This document shows positions 35,057-48,996 of a DNA stretch of 64,000 bases, piece by piece. A program made the position numbers and the translations under genes. Positions within the stretch are counted from its first letter, which is position 1. Every line of letters starts with the position of its first letter. Origin of the DNA: Cantharellus purpuraceus (Eukaryota; Basidiomycota; Agaricomycetes; Cantharellales; Hydnaceae); the NCBI GenBank assembly GCA_025174535.1, contig JALBUN010000047.1:744001-808000 (forward strand). Direction: 5' to 3'. A model generated the notes under the pieces. That model worked only from the letters and a program-made list of their open reading frames with translations. It did not search any database and was not told the origin of the DNA.

Positions 35057-37156
35057 ATGTCACATCTCTCTCCATGCGTATTTCTACTCTGGTCTATCCT
35101 TTCAGCCACACTTGGCGGCTTCTACTTTGTCCACGTGAGTTCATCCTAGCCATCATCCTAGACGTCTTATTTCTCGCTCATGGATGACCCTCATAGCTCT
35201 GGAAGTTTGACCGGTTTCGATGTCTCAATTTGATGCGTGATCGTCAAGGAGCATTTAAACGAGTCATGACCGTACGCACCACCAGTTGCTATCATCCGAG
35301 CGTCCACTTACCATCGAGCAGTATTCATATTTAATAGCGGTGCCGCTGCTATTAATATCTACAGTAGGGCATACTGTTATCAAGTACAAGGAGGGTTTCA
35401 TTGCTCTTCCGAACGGGACAGGCATGTCACTGTTCTTCGTTGCTTACACTCTACCAATTATTTGACGTACAGTCTTCCCAAAACCATTTGAGCTTTGGAG
35501 GCCTGAGCATCAGGCCGCATACTTCCCTTTGAGTATAACATGGGGATTGTCATGGGGTGCCGAAGCGTGCGTCTAATCGCATTGACTCAAATTTCCGTGA
35601 AGATTCATCTGTCGCTGCCAATGACTCAGGGTATCACATCTTGAGGGTAGGCAAACAGTCTATAAATATTTGCTTTCCTCATCAGGTCTGAATCACTTCG
35701 TGATTGCTCTACAGAGCTTTGCTTTTGGTTCTTCTTGATCCATGCAGGTCCCTCTCCCACTCCATGGTTCAAATCGGTATACTTCAAGATTTGGGTGGGA
35801 GGATCCCTTTCTGCTGTGACATTAGTTGTGGTAGCGACTACTGCCTCGAAAGCCAATCCATTAACAGTATGTTGACGATATTAATTAAAAGCATGCAAAT
35901 TACAGTTACGGTCAGGCTTAGGCCCGCCGATCATATGATCTTTCTCTCTTTGCTTTGAATGTTTCAGTAGACATGTACTAATCTTCCACTGTTACAGAAC
36001 GAAGCATGGCTACAATTCGCAGGCTCTACTGTCGCTCTTCTGATCACGATTGGGTTTCTCCCTATTCTGTACGTTGTTCCACCCTGCAATAGTATACACC
36101 TTCGCTTACAAACCTCGGAATAGCTGGGTATTTCCAAAATTCGTCAAGACAGTAGTACGTCAAGATAATAAATGTAGTTGATCGTGCTTTAAACTTCCCA
36201 TGATACAGAAACAAGAAGGTGCAGATATGGCTGCAGTGGTTCGATTGACCAAGTTCCATGACTTAAATGTACGTGCTATCATTTAATTCTTGGGATCCCG
36301 TGCTTATGCTGTTGCTGTCCAAATTCCTCCCTCTCACTTCTGCTTTCGTTTCCATAGATTACCCGCATTGTCTTCCGTTTCGTGTTCGTGGTCCCCGTAT
36401 GGACCATTGCTATCAATGGGCTTCAACCTCATACTCACCAAGTAATAAACGAGAGAATGTTTTGGACAGGTGCGCATTTGCAGTGCCTGCACGCTGCTGA
36501 TACTAATGATGCTTGTCCCAGACTTGTTGTGCATGGCTTCGGGGGTTGGTTGCGTCATCCAATCGTCGATCACACTGATGGCAAGAACATCCTGAACGTC
36601 ACCACTTTTCACTAACGCTTTGTCCCAGATTTTCTTCCCCCGAAACCTTGAGTTTGAGACAGAACGATGGCTGCGCGAAGCCGACATTGAATCCCCTCGG
36701 CGAATAATCCTCCCGAAATTACTCAAAAAGGGCACCAATGACTCAAGTCCTTCCTCACAATTGCCTTTTGATCGTTCAAACAAGTATCTCCTGACCGACT
36801 CACCCGTCTTGACCAAAACCGACCTACCCACTCAATCGCCTGAGCCCCACTATCTACAACAACCCACGCTCCATCATAACGATCCAGCGCACCCTCACCC
36901 GACGTGGAGTGATGAGTACTCTTTGAATCCATTTGACCAGCAAGACGCACGACAACAGGTGTATGGTGCTGTCAGCAACAGCTCGCTGAACCTTACAGAA
37001 GCAAATTTTGCGGTGCATTCCAGGGAATTTCAGTCCCAAGTGAACCCTCTGGCGCTATACTTCACATCGCCCATTGGTGAGTTGTTTGAGATATTGGCCT
37101 GGTACCTACTACATGTTTTGTTTGCAGATGTGGACGCTCCACGCAGACCACGATAA
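35057..37156 (+). CDS. Seven-transmembrane receptor-like protein of basidiomycetes
   Basis: Thirteen exons (35057-35134, 35197-35271, 35322-35421, 35473-35566, 35630-35646, 35715-35866, 35998-36068, 36124-36154, 36209-36268, 36358-36469, 36522-36580, 36629-37076, 37128-37156) give 441 residues. Seven hydrophobic segments are visible, starting CVFLLWSILSATLGGFYFV and ending with LLCMASGVGCVIQ. Loop motifs are LWKFDRF, GAFKRVMTYSYL, HLEELCFWFFLIH, VVRLTKF and ITLMIFFPRN. A 150-residue Ser/Pro/Asn-rich cytosolic tail follows. I read it as a fungal GPCR-like family often annotated only as hypothetical or RGS/7TM protein. No RGS domain is seen. Introns 3 and 11 have GC donors; intron 6 is unusually long (131 nt) and may hide a microexon. 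The N-terminus may be incomplete. Confidence 0.75.
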
Positions 37157-37348
37157 ATTTACGTGCTGAATATACCCCTTTAATGGCGACTTCTTCACTT
37201 GTTGTGCCCGTTTTACTCCGCGGAATATTTATTATCATTCCTTGTAGCACAAATATACCATTACTTCTCTAAAGTTGTCGTGAATGCTGTCAGGTTGCCT
37301 TTGAATACTTGAAGATGTCAATAGGCCACCAGTAGGCACGTCATCGCC

Positions 37349-39730
37349 TCAGAGTCTAGCACTGTCCTCCACTCTGGTCTCCTCTTGGCACAAAACTCGC
37401 ATTTCCCGCAAACTCGCTGCAAGAGCTTCCTTATACCGTTCCGTTGAAGTTGTTGGACAAGATCTCTTGCTCTCTATTCCAAACCTCATGACATCAGGAT
37501 TGAGGACATCTACGCGATAAACTTTAGTATCGGGCGTCCCGACAGCTGTGCCTGGCTCACACTGAATGCCGTAGCCATCCCGGTATGGCGATCCAAATCT
37601 AATTCACCAGGCATTAGCGCTTAATTTATTAGAAGCGCTCTGTGATCAGAACTGACCCTGTGGCCAAGAACCTCGTTCCATGGAATAGGCCACTCGTGCT
37701 CAACTTCCAGGTCTCACTACGCGTGAAAAGAGGGTCTTGGAATAATGGGGCTACTTCACCCTTTTTCATAAGGAGTCGAAGGCCTAGCAGATGTCTGTCA
37801 ATCCCTCTTCCCTTGATCGCTTCCCGTGTGTATGTGTTGTGTGCACGAACGGCGTCCTGTAGACGATGGAATCGGGTAGTAGTCTATTGCACATACCTCG
37901 TAACTGAGCAACCACATTATGGGTCATCATGAACACTTACAGAGCACTGTGGGTCCGTCATGGCCTTTACAAATAGCCAACTCTCAAGGCTGAACGATCG
38001 AATCGTCTCCGTGCGTCCACGAAGAAACATCTGGGTGGTAGCTGTTTCGTAGGCCGCAGTGAAATCTCCTTGATCCTTGTGCCAGGCGAGCTGCATAGCC
38101 AGTTGAGCGAAAGCATCAGGTGATAGCTTGCCTGAGGACGACAGCATAAGACACGTTCCATTGGGATGGATGTGACTACTTGCCAATGTCCTTCACCCAT
38201 TGCGTCCCATAGTCTTCGAACCACAGCAAACTAGCGTCAGAGTCGTCACTAATCTGGCGCGCATGTTGTTCTGCTGCAGTACATTGATTTTCTATATAAT
38301 CGTCAACAACCCAATCGAGTCGTTCAAAACCCGTTGTAGGAGAGTTCATTTCTGCAACAGCCTTATGAGGAATATCACCACGTCCAAATTGCCTGTTATC
38401 GATGTTTTCTGACAGGGAGTAGTTCATCATCGCGCCAACGACGAGGCCATCACATGGAGAATGTTCTCCCATCCCACCCGCACGAGAGTTAGATTCAACA
38501 AATATGCTCACACATTTGTCGAACCATCGATTGTGACCATCGATTCCAGAGGACGTATTCCGAATGTGCGCATCCAATTCAAGGTCTTTTATGGGCGTTG
38601 GTTCATCGGAATCCTTCGCGCTTTGGGTGTAATCATCCAGGGAGAGGACAAAAATGGAGCTTTCTATAGCATTGAGAGTTTCTTTGTTTCGTCGCGAGAC
38701 TGATAATAGGTGTTCCCTCGCCTGGTTGCTACACATGAGAGCACAGTGTCGACGAGAGTAGTGATCAGACCAATACCTTAGCCCACGAGTTCCGGTCATG
38801 TGCCGTCAGCAGTCCGATGGGTACCGCCTTTTCATCTGGCTGCTGTCGAAGGTTTGCGTCGTGAATAGCTTCCCAAATACATGCCTCGATATTTAGGGCC
38901 GATGCAGGAGTATCTGTATTATCAAGGACTTCCACAGCGTAGCACCAGTCCCGTAACATGAGAACAATCTTCCTAGATTCGGGACTGCCGCGCGAAGGTA
39001 GAGGTGCGAGGACATCGCATGCATCCACTGGTATGCGGCATCTATAGAAAGGCACTTGAAATGGAATGTCTGGAGAGGAATTCAGGACAAGGTGAACGAC
39101 AAGTATTCAACTATAGGGAGCACCTTTTAGGTGCGCGTATCGTTGAGCCTTGCTTTGCCGCGCCACATCAACTTGATAGTCCATACATCCTCGCCATGCT
39201 GCTCACCATTCCAAATCTGCGCGGTATTGCAACATTTTATGAACCAGCCAGGCAGCACGTCTGACCTGCCACAACGAATATTGACCGCGTTCCGGAGGGG
39301 AAATAGCAGGAACAGTTGGATCAGGTTGATATACGCACCACCAGTTAGAATTGATCAGGAGAGAGGTACGTGACTGTAAATAAGCTGTCTTCGTCCAAAA
39401 GTTATCGTCTAGCCAATTATACGGAGAAATTTTGTCGAGAGCTGTTTTTGGAATTGCATGTCAGAAACAACAAGGAGCCAGGAATTGGCAGTTGAACTCG
39501 CCCAGAAGACGCTCCTGTAGAACAGTCCCGATTCCGCGCTCGAACTCTCTCACCAACTTGACTTGTTTGCTCAGTTCTGCATCATAGGGTGGTCCGCCAC
39601 GTGCTTCATCCTCCTTCAGAAAAGGGACAAGTGACCTCAAGTACTTGTCTAGTGTTTGACGGAGGGAGAGCACGGGGAGACGTCGAGAGGCGAGTCGGGC
39701 CTCCGAGCTCATGGACGCAGTCACTCGCAT
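37349..39730 (-). CDS. Carnitine O-acyltransferase (acetyltransferase type)
   Basis: Moves acyl groups between CoA and carnitine so acetyl or acyl units can cross organelle membranes. Eight exons (39730-39502, 39441-39207, 39152-39112, 39069-38777, 38721-38184, 38131-37941, 37856-37657, 37598-37349) give 658 residues. Landmarks are LDKISPYNWLDDNFW, LLINSNWWCVY, RRAAWLVHK, FYRCRIPVDACDVL and GLLTAHDRNSWA. The catalytic His is in GGMGEHSPCDG, followed by AQLAMQLAWHKDQG, RGRTETIRS, GIDRHLLGLRLL, the STS carnitine-binding motif in KLSTSGLFHGTRF, and MRFGIESKRSCPTTSTERY. It ends SARL: the last tripeptide ARL fits a peroxisomal PTS1 signal. Exon 3 and its flanking introns (39070-39206) are the weakest part. 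Introns 1 and 5 have GC donors. A second ATG at 39712 is equally possible. Confidence 0.92.
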
Positions 39731-40414
39731 GCTGACGTCAGCAGGTTTTGAGTGTGGGGGCTCCTACTTACAAGACTATCAACTATCAATGAAACAGCAA
39801 ATTCTAGTAGGATATATAGAGTTGTGTTCCCTCTACATGTCGGATTTAGAACACGGCACAGGAAGACAAGTATTGGAAGCGAACTTGGCCCGGCGCCCGG
39901 GGGGTGTGCCAGATGATTACAGTACTACGACCGACATTTGAGCTCTTCTAGCAGACCCAGCAGAAACTCTCGTGATTGATTTAAGGATCGTGTCCTACAA
40001 GTGTACATGAAAACATTGGCATCTTTCCTATTCAGCTTACTGGATTGTCTCGACTTCCCTTATCATTAGCATATCGGAAGAAGTGCATTGATGATTGCAG
40101 GTAATTTGTGACATTCACTTGTTACCGGATAAGGACTAACCCCTATCCATTCGCGTTCAAGCTTCGGTTCTATTGACAGCCTTCCACGAGAAGCATGTCA
40201 AGCAGCCCTGGTGGAGGGCTCTCGCTATCCACGTCTCCGCAGCTGCAACTTCATGCATCACCAACTGACTGAACAGGCGCATATATGCATGAATTAAGCG
40301 ATCACGAGATGCCATAAGTACGACACTAGTCTCTTCCGGATTAACCGAATGTTCCGAGTCAGTAATCACCACTCGAAAGATGACTGGAAATTGTAGTATC
40401 TACTTCTCAATGCT
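39731..40414. other. Intergenic between two minus-strand genes
   Basis: Holds the promoter of the carnitine acyltransferase and the 3' UTR of the 203-aa gene. The minus frame at 40157-40372 is not supported by splice sites or family features. Confidence 0.45.
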
Positions 40415-41252
40415 TCATGCGGGAGATAATTGAGATACTTCTGACCTCTTCGAAGAAGGGTAGCCCTTAAGAAGGTAAACATGTGGCCGGGTGCTTATAC
40501 GAAACGAATTGGTCTCTTCATGCTTCTGGAATGGTGATACAGCAAGTAGCTCGTCCTTCAAGCTCCACAGGTCGCGGTTGATTACCTCCACGACTCTCCT
40601 CTATCGGCTCTCACCTACACCTGCTTCAATGGATTCCTTGGAAGGGGAAAAAAATGAATAACATACGTCATCTTCACTTGGTGTCGTACCTTGCTTGTCC
40701 TTGAACTTTTCGTCAAAGCTCACATCGTCAGTGCTTCCAGTGCAACTGTTTTTCAGCGGGCCTTGGACTTCGTCTCTTTCATAGGAAGCTTCCTCTCTAC
40801 TGCTTTTCGTTCCATCCCCCCCATGGTGACGTTGCTTCAAATGTTTCAGAGTTCTCTCGGTAAGCTCAATGGTAGGAGGTCCTTCTTTCACCAGCCTGTC
40901 CGCCTTGATCGTCATGTCAATCATCACACATTTACATTATTAATATTATAAATCTCATAATATACCTTGATATGTGCCTCTGACGAAGAAGCAAGATATT
41001 CATTCCATCCTGGTGCTTGCTCTTCGTGAGGAGTGGAAGTTAGATGCTGCTTTTTCTCCAGGTTTCGGCGTTTCTCGACTTCCAAAAGCTGGCAAAGAAT
41101 ATTATAAGCAACAGAATCTATGGGTATATAGAGCATTCACTTCCGGGTTACCGTCATGCACGGTACTGTGCATGAATGAGGTCGCGCTGAGACAAAGGGA
41201 AAGGTGCAAACCTTCCGCTAACAAGGCGGGTGACCGTTACAAAACGAGGCAT
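40415..41252 (-). CDS. Unrecognised 203-aa protein
   Basis: Exons 41252-41241, 41186-41162, 41117-40966, 40903-40667 and 40600-40415 join in frame to 203 residues; introns of 54, 44, 62 and 66 nt all have GT/AG ends. There is no signal peptide. A helical, charged N-terminal part (LLEVEKRRNLEKK, GWNEYLASSSEAHIK) leads to a segment TIELTERTLKHLKQRH. An acidic, low-complexity linker follows, then a C-terminal block RRVVEVINRDLWSLKDELLA and a basic end. The conserved-looking blocks and clean splicing argue for a real gene, but I do not recognise the family. The 12-nt first exon (MPRF) is the least certain part. It shares a 199-bp divergent region with the PP2A gene. Confidence 0.65.
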
Positions 41253-41451
41253 TGTAGCTGAATATCGCGTGTATGCGCAGCGTGCTGTGAGAGAGAACAT
41301 GGTGGTCCGAAGGAAGCCCTAATTCCCATTAATGTCCTACTGAGGCCTAATTATGACGTCGCCAATATTGGGACCTAAGCGTCTATGTATGGGTTATTAT
41401 TTACGCTCCGACTAAATTCGCAGTGCACGAAAACCACGACCCAGCCTTAGC

Positions 41452-42732
41452 ATGTCAGATCCACTAGAAATCGACGGATGGATAACACAACTCGGCCAAT
41501 GCAAGCAATTGCAAGAATCAGATGTTAAAATCCTTTGCGACAAGGTCCGATTTCATTAACTACCCTAAAGCAATTGATCATGCTCAATTGACCACTTAAC
41601 ACCTGTCATAGACTAGAGAAATACTTATGGAGGAGTCCAACGTGCAACCAGTACGATGTCCTGTAACTGTCTGCGGTGATATACATGGTCAATTTGTGCG
41701 TTCATACATACGACACAGTGGCTTCTTGTCTTCATAATACATACAGCATGACCTTTCCGAACTCTTTCGCATTGGCGGTAATTCGCCAGACACGAATTAC
41801 CTTTTCATGGGCGACTATGTTGACCGTGGATACTACTCCGTGGAAACAGTCACCCTTCTTGTTGCTTTAAAACTGCGATACAGGGATCGTATCACCATTC
41901 TTCGAGGAAATCATGAGAGCAGACAGATTACACAAGTTTACGGGTTTTATGACGAGTGCTTGAGAAAGTATGGCAATGCCAACGTATGGAGACATTTCAC
42001 CGACCTCTTTGACTATCTACCTTTGACGGCACTTATCGATAACCAAGTAAGTCCTGTACCCGGTCTCCTCCAATCCGGACATAAACATAACATATTCCTG
42101 AAGATCTTCTGCCTTCATGGGGGACTCTCGCCATCTATCGACACATTAGATCATGTCCGTTCTATTGACCGCGTTCAAGAAGTGCCCCACGAGGGACCGA
42201 TGTGTGACCTTCTGTGGTCTGACCCCGACGACCGTTGCGGATGGGGTATTTCACCTCGTGGAGCAGGCTATACATTTGGTCAAGATATCTCAGAAGCTTT
42301 CAACCACAATAATGGGTTGACACTCGTCGCACGAGCACACCAGCTGGTGATGGAGGGTATGCTTACCACTACCCTTATTTCATATAAGTCCACTCAAATC
42401 ACATCGATGGCTTGTTTAGGGTACAATTGGAGTCAGGATCGGAACGTTGTTACTATTTTTAGCGCACCGAACTACTGCTACAGGTGCGGCAACCAAGCCG
42501 CCATAATGGAAATCGACGAAAAATTATCATATAGCTTGTGCGTACCCGTCTTAGCAAGTGATTGGTCCTTCTTAATGTCGCACCAGCCTGCAATTCGATC
42601 CTGCACCACGGGCGGGAGAGCCGCTCGTATCACGTCGCGTTCCGGACTATTTCTTGGTGCGTTCTATCAGTTTCCTCTTGCTTTTCTGTGCCCTCATGCG
42701 ATTCTCCTGATATTCGTACACTCAAACAGTGA
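41452..42732 (+). CDS. Protein phosphatase 2A catalytic subunit
   Basis: PPP-family Ser/Thr phosphatase, the catalytic part of the PP2A holoenzyme. Exons 41452-41544, 41612-41695, 41747-42046, 42104-42356, 42420-42537, 42587-42656 and 42730-42732 give 306 residues. Metal-binding motifs are GDIHGQ (53-58), GDYVDRG (81-87) and RGNHES (about 113-118); the late His is in [13 protein letters not shown], and [11 protein letters not shown] follows. The C-terminus is RRVPDYFL. The YFL end, with its terminal Leu, is where PP2A is methylated by PPM1. This end is reached only by splicing out 42657-42729, which leaves the stop codon alone in exon 7. Intron 1 has an odd donor (GTCCGA). Confidence 0.96.
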
Positions 42733-42905
42733 TATACCTTGATTCAGTACATAATTTTTCTGTACATCTCACTAGGTTGCGCCAATCTTTGGCCTTCCCA
42801 CCCCGCTCGTTCCGTCCTTAAACTTTCTGTTTACCATCGCCTCTACGCTTATCGCATGATCTGAGACCAGGAAGAGAGACACCAAACTTCGCAAATAGCC
42901 TGAGA

Positions 42906-42913
42906 TCACGTGA
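42906..42913. promoter_or_regulatory. E-box upstream of the iminopeptidase gene
   Basis: TCACGTGA palindrome 110 nt before the start codon at 43023; same core as the REX4 and SGD1 upstream sites. Confidence 0.35.
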
Positions 42914-43022
42914 GACGATTGCAACATCAATGAGTTTAGCGATAGGTTGCCTTACCACGCCCTACTTACTCTTGACAAAACCCGCTTCATCAAACGGCTC
43001 CAGAAGCTTTGCAACTAGGATC

Positions 43023-44800
<1,778 letters not shown>

Positions 44801-45084
44801 CAGAACGTTGTGTTATCATAAGACTCAAGCTTCATACCACCGCATTCCTTTAAAGATAGCAGCCTTAGTATCAACGCAGCATACCAGTCATTAGTCATTT
44901 CCATTCCAAGTAGGATGTCACGATAACGTACACGTGCACCATAAACAGCGAATCCAATTAACCAGCAAAACGGATGTAAAAAAATGAAAGCAAAGCGACA
45001 TAATGAAAGCACAATAGAAGGTTCGGCGTGACACGACAAAGGAGAGCGTAATAGGATGTTCGGAGAGAGAAAATGAGTGTGAAT

Positions 45085-48000
45085 CTATGGCGTGTCAGGC
45101 TCTGGGAGCAGATACGGTCTGCGGTCCTTGTCCGTGCCATGTACGCGCAGGCGGTACAAACATGTGAAATCTTCCTCGCCCCAATTGTTCTTGATCAGGA
45201 GAACGACTACTCCAAAGTCGGCACCAATATCCTGAATCTCTTTGGGAACACTGAATGTTTGGATATGCTCGGGCGAGTGAATGTCGTAGGAGAACTGAGC
45301 AAGTCGAACATAGTGTGGCGATCGTGGTAGTGATGGAGGGTATGGATTCTCCTCAGGTGGCGGTGGCATATCTTGCTCTTTGGCACGCCGTATTGCTTCT
45401 TCTCGTTGCTCTCGCATGGTTTGCTGGTATTCGTGGACCTTGCCCATGTTGTCCATGCCTTGAACAAGCCCCCACACCTCCATCTGCCTCGGCGCTGAGC
45501 GTACGTCGTACGCGATGTCTCGTGATGCATGGTCGATGCTGAACTCGGAGATGAATACATTTCTTGCAAGGAGGATGCCTATTTGACCATGTGTCCCAGC
45601 AAACGGCCAGCAGTTACCTACGTTGATGTCCGAGTGTATAGCTGTGACAGGTGGGCGACCCATTGTGTATCCACTGCCTGTTACAGCTCCAATCACGTAT
45701 CGTGCCCATGTATTGGGTTTGACCTCATACGTGCTAGTTGTCAACTGTGGAATGACGCGTCCTCCAGCTGAGTACAGTGCAAAGTCAGGTTTTCCAAGAG
45801 TGTCCTTTGAGAACCGCGAGACGGCATGGTCGACGAGCGAGCCAATGAGACTAGTGACGTCTTGGCCATCAGCACTCTTGATCGTCAACTTACCCTCGCC
45901 AGCCCCGTTCCACTTGTTCCACCATCCGAGGTTGCCACCCGCCTTTGATGACGCCCTTCCGAGCTCCAGTGCCTCCTTTACGCCACCTTCAACATTGCCA
46001 ACACGTTCTTGTAGCTCGCGGAGATCATCCAGTGCGGCAATTCCGGTAGAGCCATCTCCTTGCATGCGTTCCCACTCTGACTGTAGGTTTGCGAACTCAT
46101 TTCGGATGGCTGTAAGCCCCTTGGCGGCGGCGGCTCGAAACTGTTCTTCTGCCTCGAGTGCGCGCTGTGCCTCCGCTTCAATGCGTCCGTGCAGGGTTTC
46201 TACACGTGCAGCAACATCGCCATGGACACGTTGCTCAATACTGTGAGACTTCTTAGCCTGCTGCTCTTTGAGTGCGAAATCAGCTAGCGCGTTCTCAACA
46301 TTTGTCAATCGTGCGATGAGATCTTGTACGGACTCGGCTGGAACGTCTGGGGCGTGGTAGGTGAACCCACCGCGGCTAGGAATCCATCGCAAAACTGTAT
46401 TGCCAATCGAGGAACCGGCTAACGTGGAGGGGCGGAGGGCGGCCGCGGCTACAGCCACGGCAAATGCAAAGAAGGACACCTTGCCAATGTTGGACCAGGG
46501 TAGATCGCGCCTAGCGGTTCGTGTAGTAGCTTCGATCCAACTCAGCGGCGTGACGACGAGTATGGTGAAGATCCCTGTGATAACTGTCCAGAAGAGGAAG
46601 ATTATCATGGCCACAGACTGGATAATCTTCCGCAGGACAAAATGTACGACTTTGCCCATAAATCTACCCAAAGAAAATGGCCGTGATTCGCGATCGCTTG
46701 TCTGTGCTTCCATTCGGCGTATATCTGTATCGGATTGCAACTTGCGGGATGGGGAGGGACGATCTCTCGATTGACCACGAAGTGTTGGATGGGTACCAGA
46801 ATCGTATCCTAGGTCCTCTTGCAGGGACACATCCTCTTCTGTCTCAATCACCTCGTCAAGAGGTGGCTGAGAGGGCTGAAAGTGCACTGGATGTGACGGC
46901 GGTACCGAACCGCGCGACAATGAACCAGCTCGGGAGGAAGGGTGGGAAGGAGGGCGATCTGGAGGATGCGAGGTCGACCTTCGATCTTCAGCGGGTAGAG
47001 GTATCTACATATAGTCAATATAGAACTACTTTGAATAAAGTGAATAGATGAACCTGCTCTTCCGCGCTGACGCCGTCTTCTTCCACTAATACCTCGTTCT
47101 TCTTGCTGATACTCTTCTTCTTCTTCTTCTTGTCATAACCTATTGTTGGCAACGTGGTTAAGGCTCTGGCCTCATCTTTTTTCTTTCCTTTCCTTTTCCG
47201 TCGTGTCCCATCCTCTTCGAAATCTTCTTCTTCTTCATCGTCGCTTGGGGGCTTATAGGCCTTGTTGTCCATGGATAGTCTAGCCGAAGCCGACATCGTA
47301 GTGCTCTTTCTTTTCTGGTGACCAGCTAGTCGATGCCCCCCTCCTAAAACAGAACCTTCACCGCGCATATAGTTCTCCTCAGCCTCATAGTCATAGCTCT
47401 CGTTACTCGGCACGGTACTGGCTTTTGTGTCTTGTCGGCTGAGTGACTTGGCCGAGGGATCGTCCATCCGAAGGGGCTGAAATGGAACTTCTTCCCCTGG
47501 GTCATTCTCTCGAAGGAAATAACGAGTGGGAGAGATAGCACGCGCTAACGCGCTTGTCACAGTCTCAAGGAGGGGGCTGGTAGCACGGCCATTTGTGTTT
47601 ACGACGTCATCGGGTGGCTCCAGGCGCGACGTAGTATGTGAATTTGGTTTTCGTGATTTGGATGGGGGGGCCGCGATGCGCCGATGTGCGGTTATTGTGG
47701 ACGCTTGGGCTGTGTGTTTTTCTTTCTCATATTCATGGGCATGTCCTGGAGGCATAGCGTGTTGTGCTGCTTGATTAAATGCTGTGGCAACGTTTACTGA
47801 TGTGTCACGAAGATTGGTACCGTTTGGTGGTGAAAGTATGATACCAGGGCCAGATGGGTGGTAGGAAGTGGTACCTAATGCTTGATTCCGCTGCTTCAAA
47901 CGGGCGTAACGAACCGCACCGGGCTCTTGGACACGTGTGGAAGACGAGGCGTACGACAAATTTGAGTCAATATCCTCCTCGGTCTCGATGGGATTGTTCA

Positions 48001-48326
48001 AGGTCGAACGCGCAGAACGGGCTCGCACGCTAGACGAATTGGAACGCGTTGGAGAAGGCACACGGTTCGGAGACGTCTGGATTGGGGAGGTCTTTCCTAA
48101 TGTGGGTGCACTTCACAATGCACGTGAGTGTCACTGCGTAATCAGTACAGAATGCGCCGTAAAACGCGTACCCGTACGCGTAAGATAGCGGAACGACGCC
48201 ACGCCTTGGGGGAGAAGCCGATGCTGAGTGTTCAGGTGAAGCTTGCAAACGAGATTGGTTGCTATTCATAAACGAGTTGTGGTCGAGACGAGCTCCCTGT
48301 CCTAGGGGATTACCGGAGAAAGACAT
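45085..48326 (-). CDS. SUN-domain nuclear envelope protein
   Basis: SUN proteins span the inner nuclear membrane and link chromatin or spindle poles to KASH partners. Exons 48326-48203, 48096-47054 and 47004-45085 give about 1028 residues. A long Ser/Pro-rich N-terminus with a Lys/Arg-rich stretch lies in the nucleoplasm. Two hydrophobic segments follow at about 507-545 and 565-580 (IIQSVAMIIFLFWTVITGIF and VSFFAFAVAVAAAAL), then a coiled coil rich in Glu/Ala/Arg. The C-terminal SUN domain begins near PDFALYSAGGRVIPQLTTST and includes GNCWPFAGTHGQIGILL and IDHASRDIAYDVRSAPRQ; a Pro/Glu-rich insert interrupts it before YDIHSPEHIQTFSVP. The first intron donor (48202) is uncertain; the rest is one long open frame apart from a 49-nt intron. 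Confidence 0.9.
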
Positions 48327-48996
48327 GAGGCCTTCCATTGCAAATGACCATTAGAAAATGAAATGACGAACGATGATATTTTCAGGCTTGCCTGTCGGCG
48401 TGGCAGCAGGCACTATGTTCACTGGCAGCTGATAGAGGGCAGTAAAGATGACAGTTGACTCTGGGTTATGCCTTCGTACGTTGAACTTTCGTGTCGGAGA
48501 ATGAAACTGTTCCCGCGCATTGTTTTCTTGAAGTTTGACCTTGTCAGATCTAGCTCAGTAGCTTGGAAGCATTTGTCAACACAATGCTTGACAAATATGC
48601 AGGACTGTCATTCCCAATGAGCTAGACAAGGCCAAGCCTTAGCTTTCGCGCACCCCCTTCCAGTAGCGTGCTTTAGGGCCAGCCAGTCGATTCAGTCGTA
48701 CCAGTGAAGCGATATCGGTATCGGCAACACATCAGGAAGCATTGTACAAAGGCGCACCAAGTACTATATTACTTGTGTACCTTTCACTGCGATCATTCTT
48801 TCCCTGTATACAGCTGGAATCTCACTCAGTTCAACAATAATGTACTATTTACAAGAATGGTGAAGCAGGTATAATACACTACTAGTATGTTCTTATGAGT
48901 GGGGATGCGTTGTGTGCGATACAATGCGTAAACAAGGCAATAGCGTCTAGTAAAATCTCTGAAAGCGAATCAGTGCATATACCAAACTCCATGGAA
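48327..48996. other. Intergenic between SUN and Lon genes
   Basis: Contains the SUN-gene promoter and the Lon 3' UTR. No supported frame. Confidence 0.5.

Noticed and set aside
45623..46246. Plus-strand 207-codon open frame
   Set aside because: Antisense shadow of the SUN-domain gene coiled coil; composition is low-complexity Ser/Arg/Ala and no domain is present.
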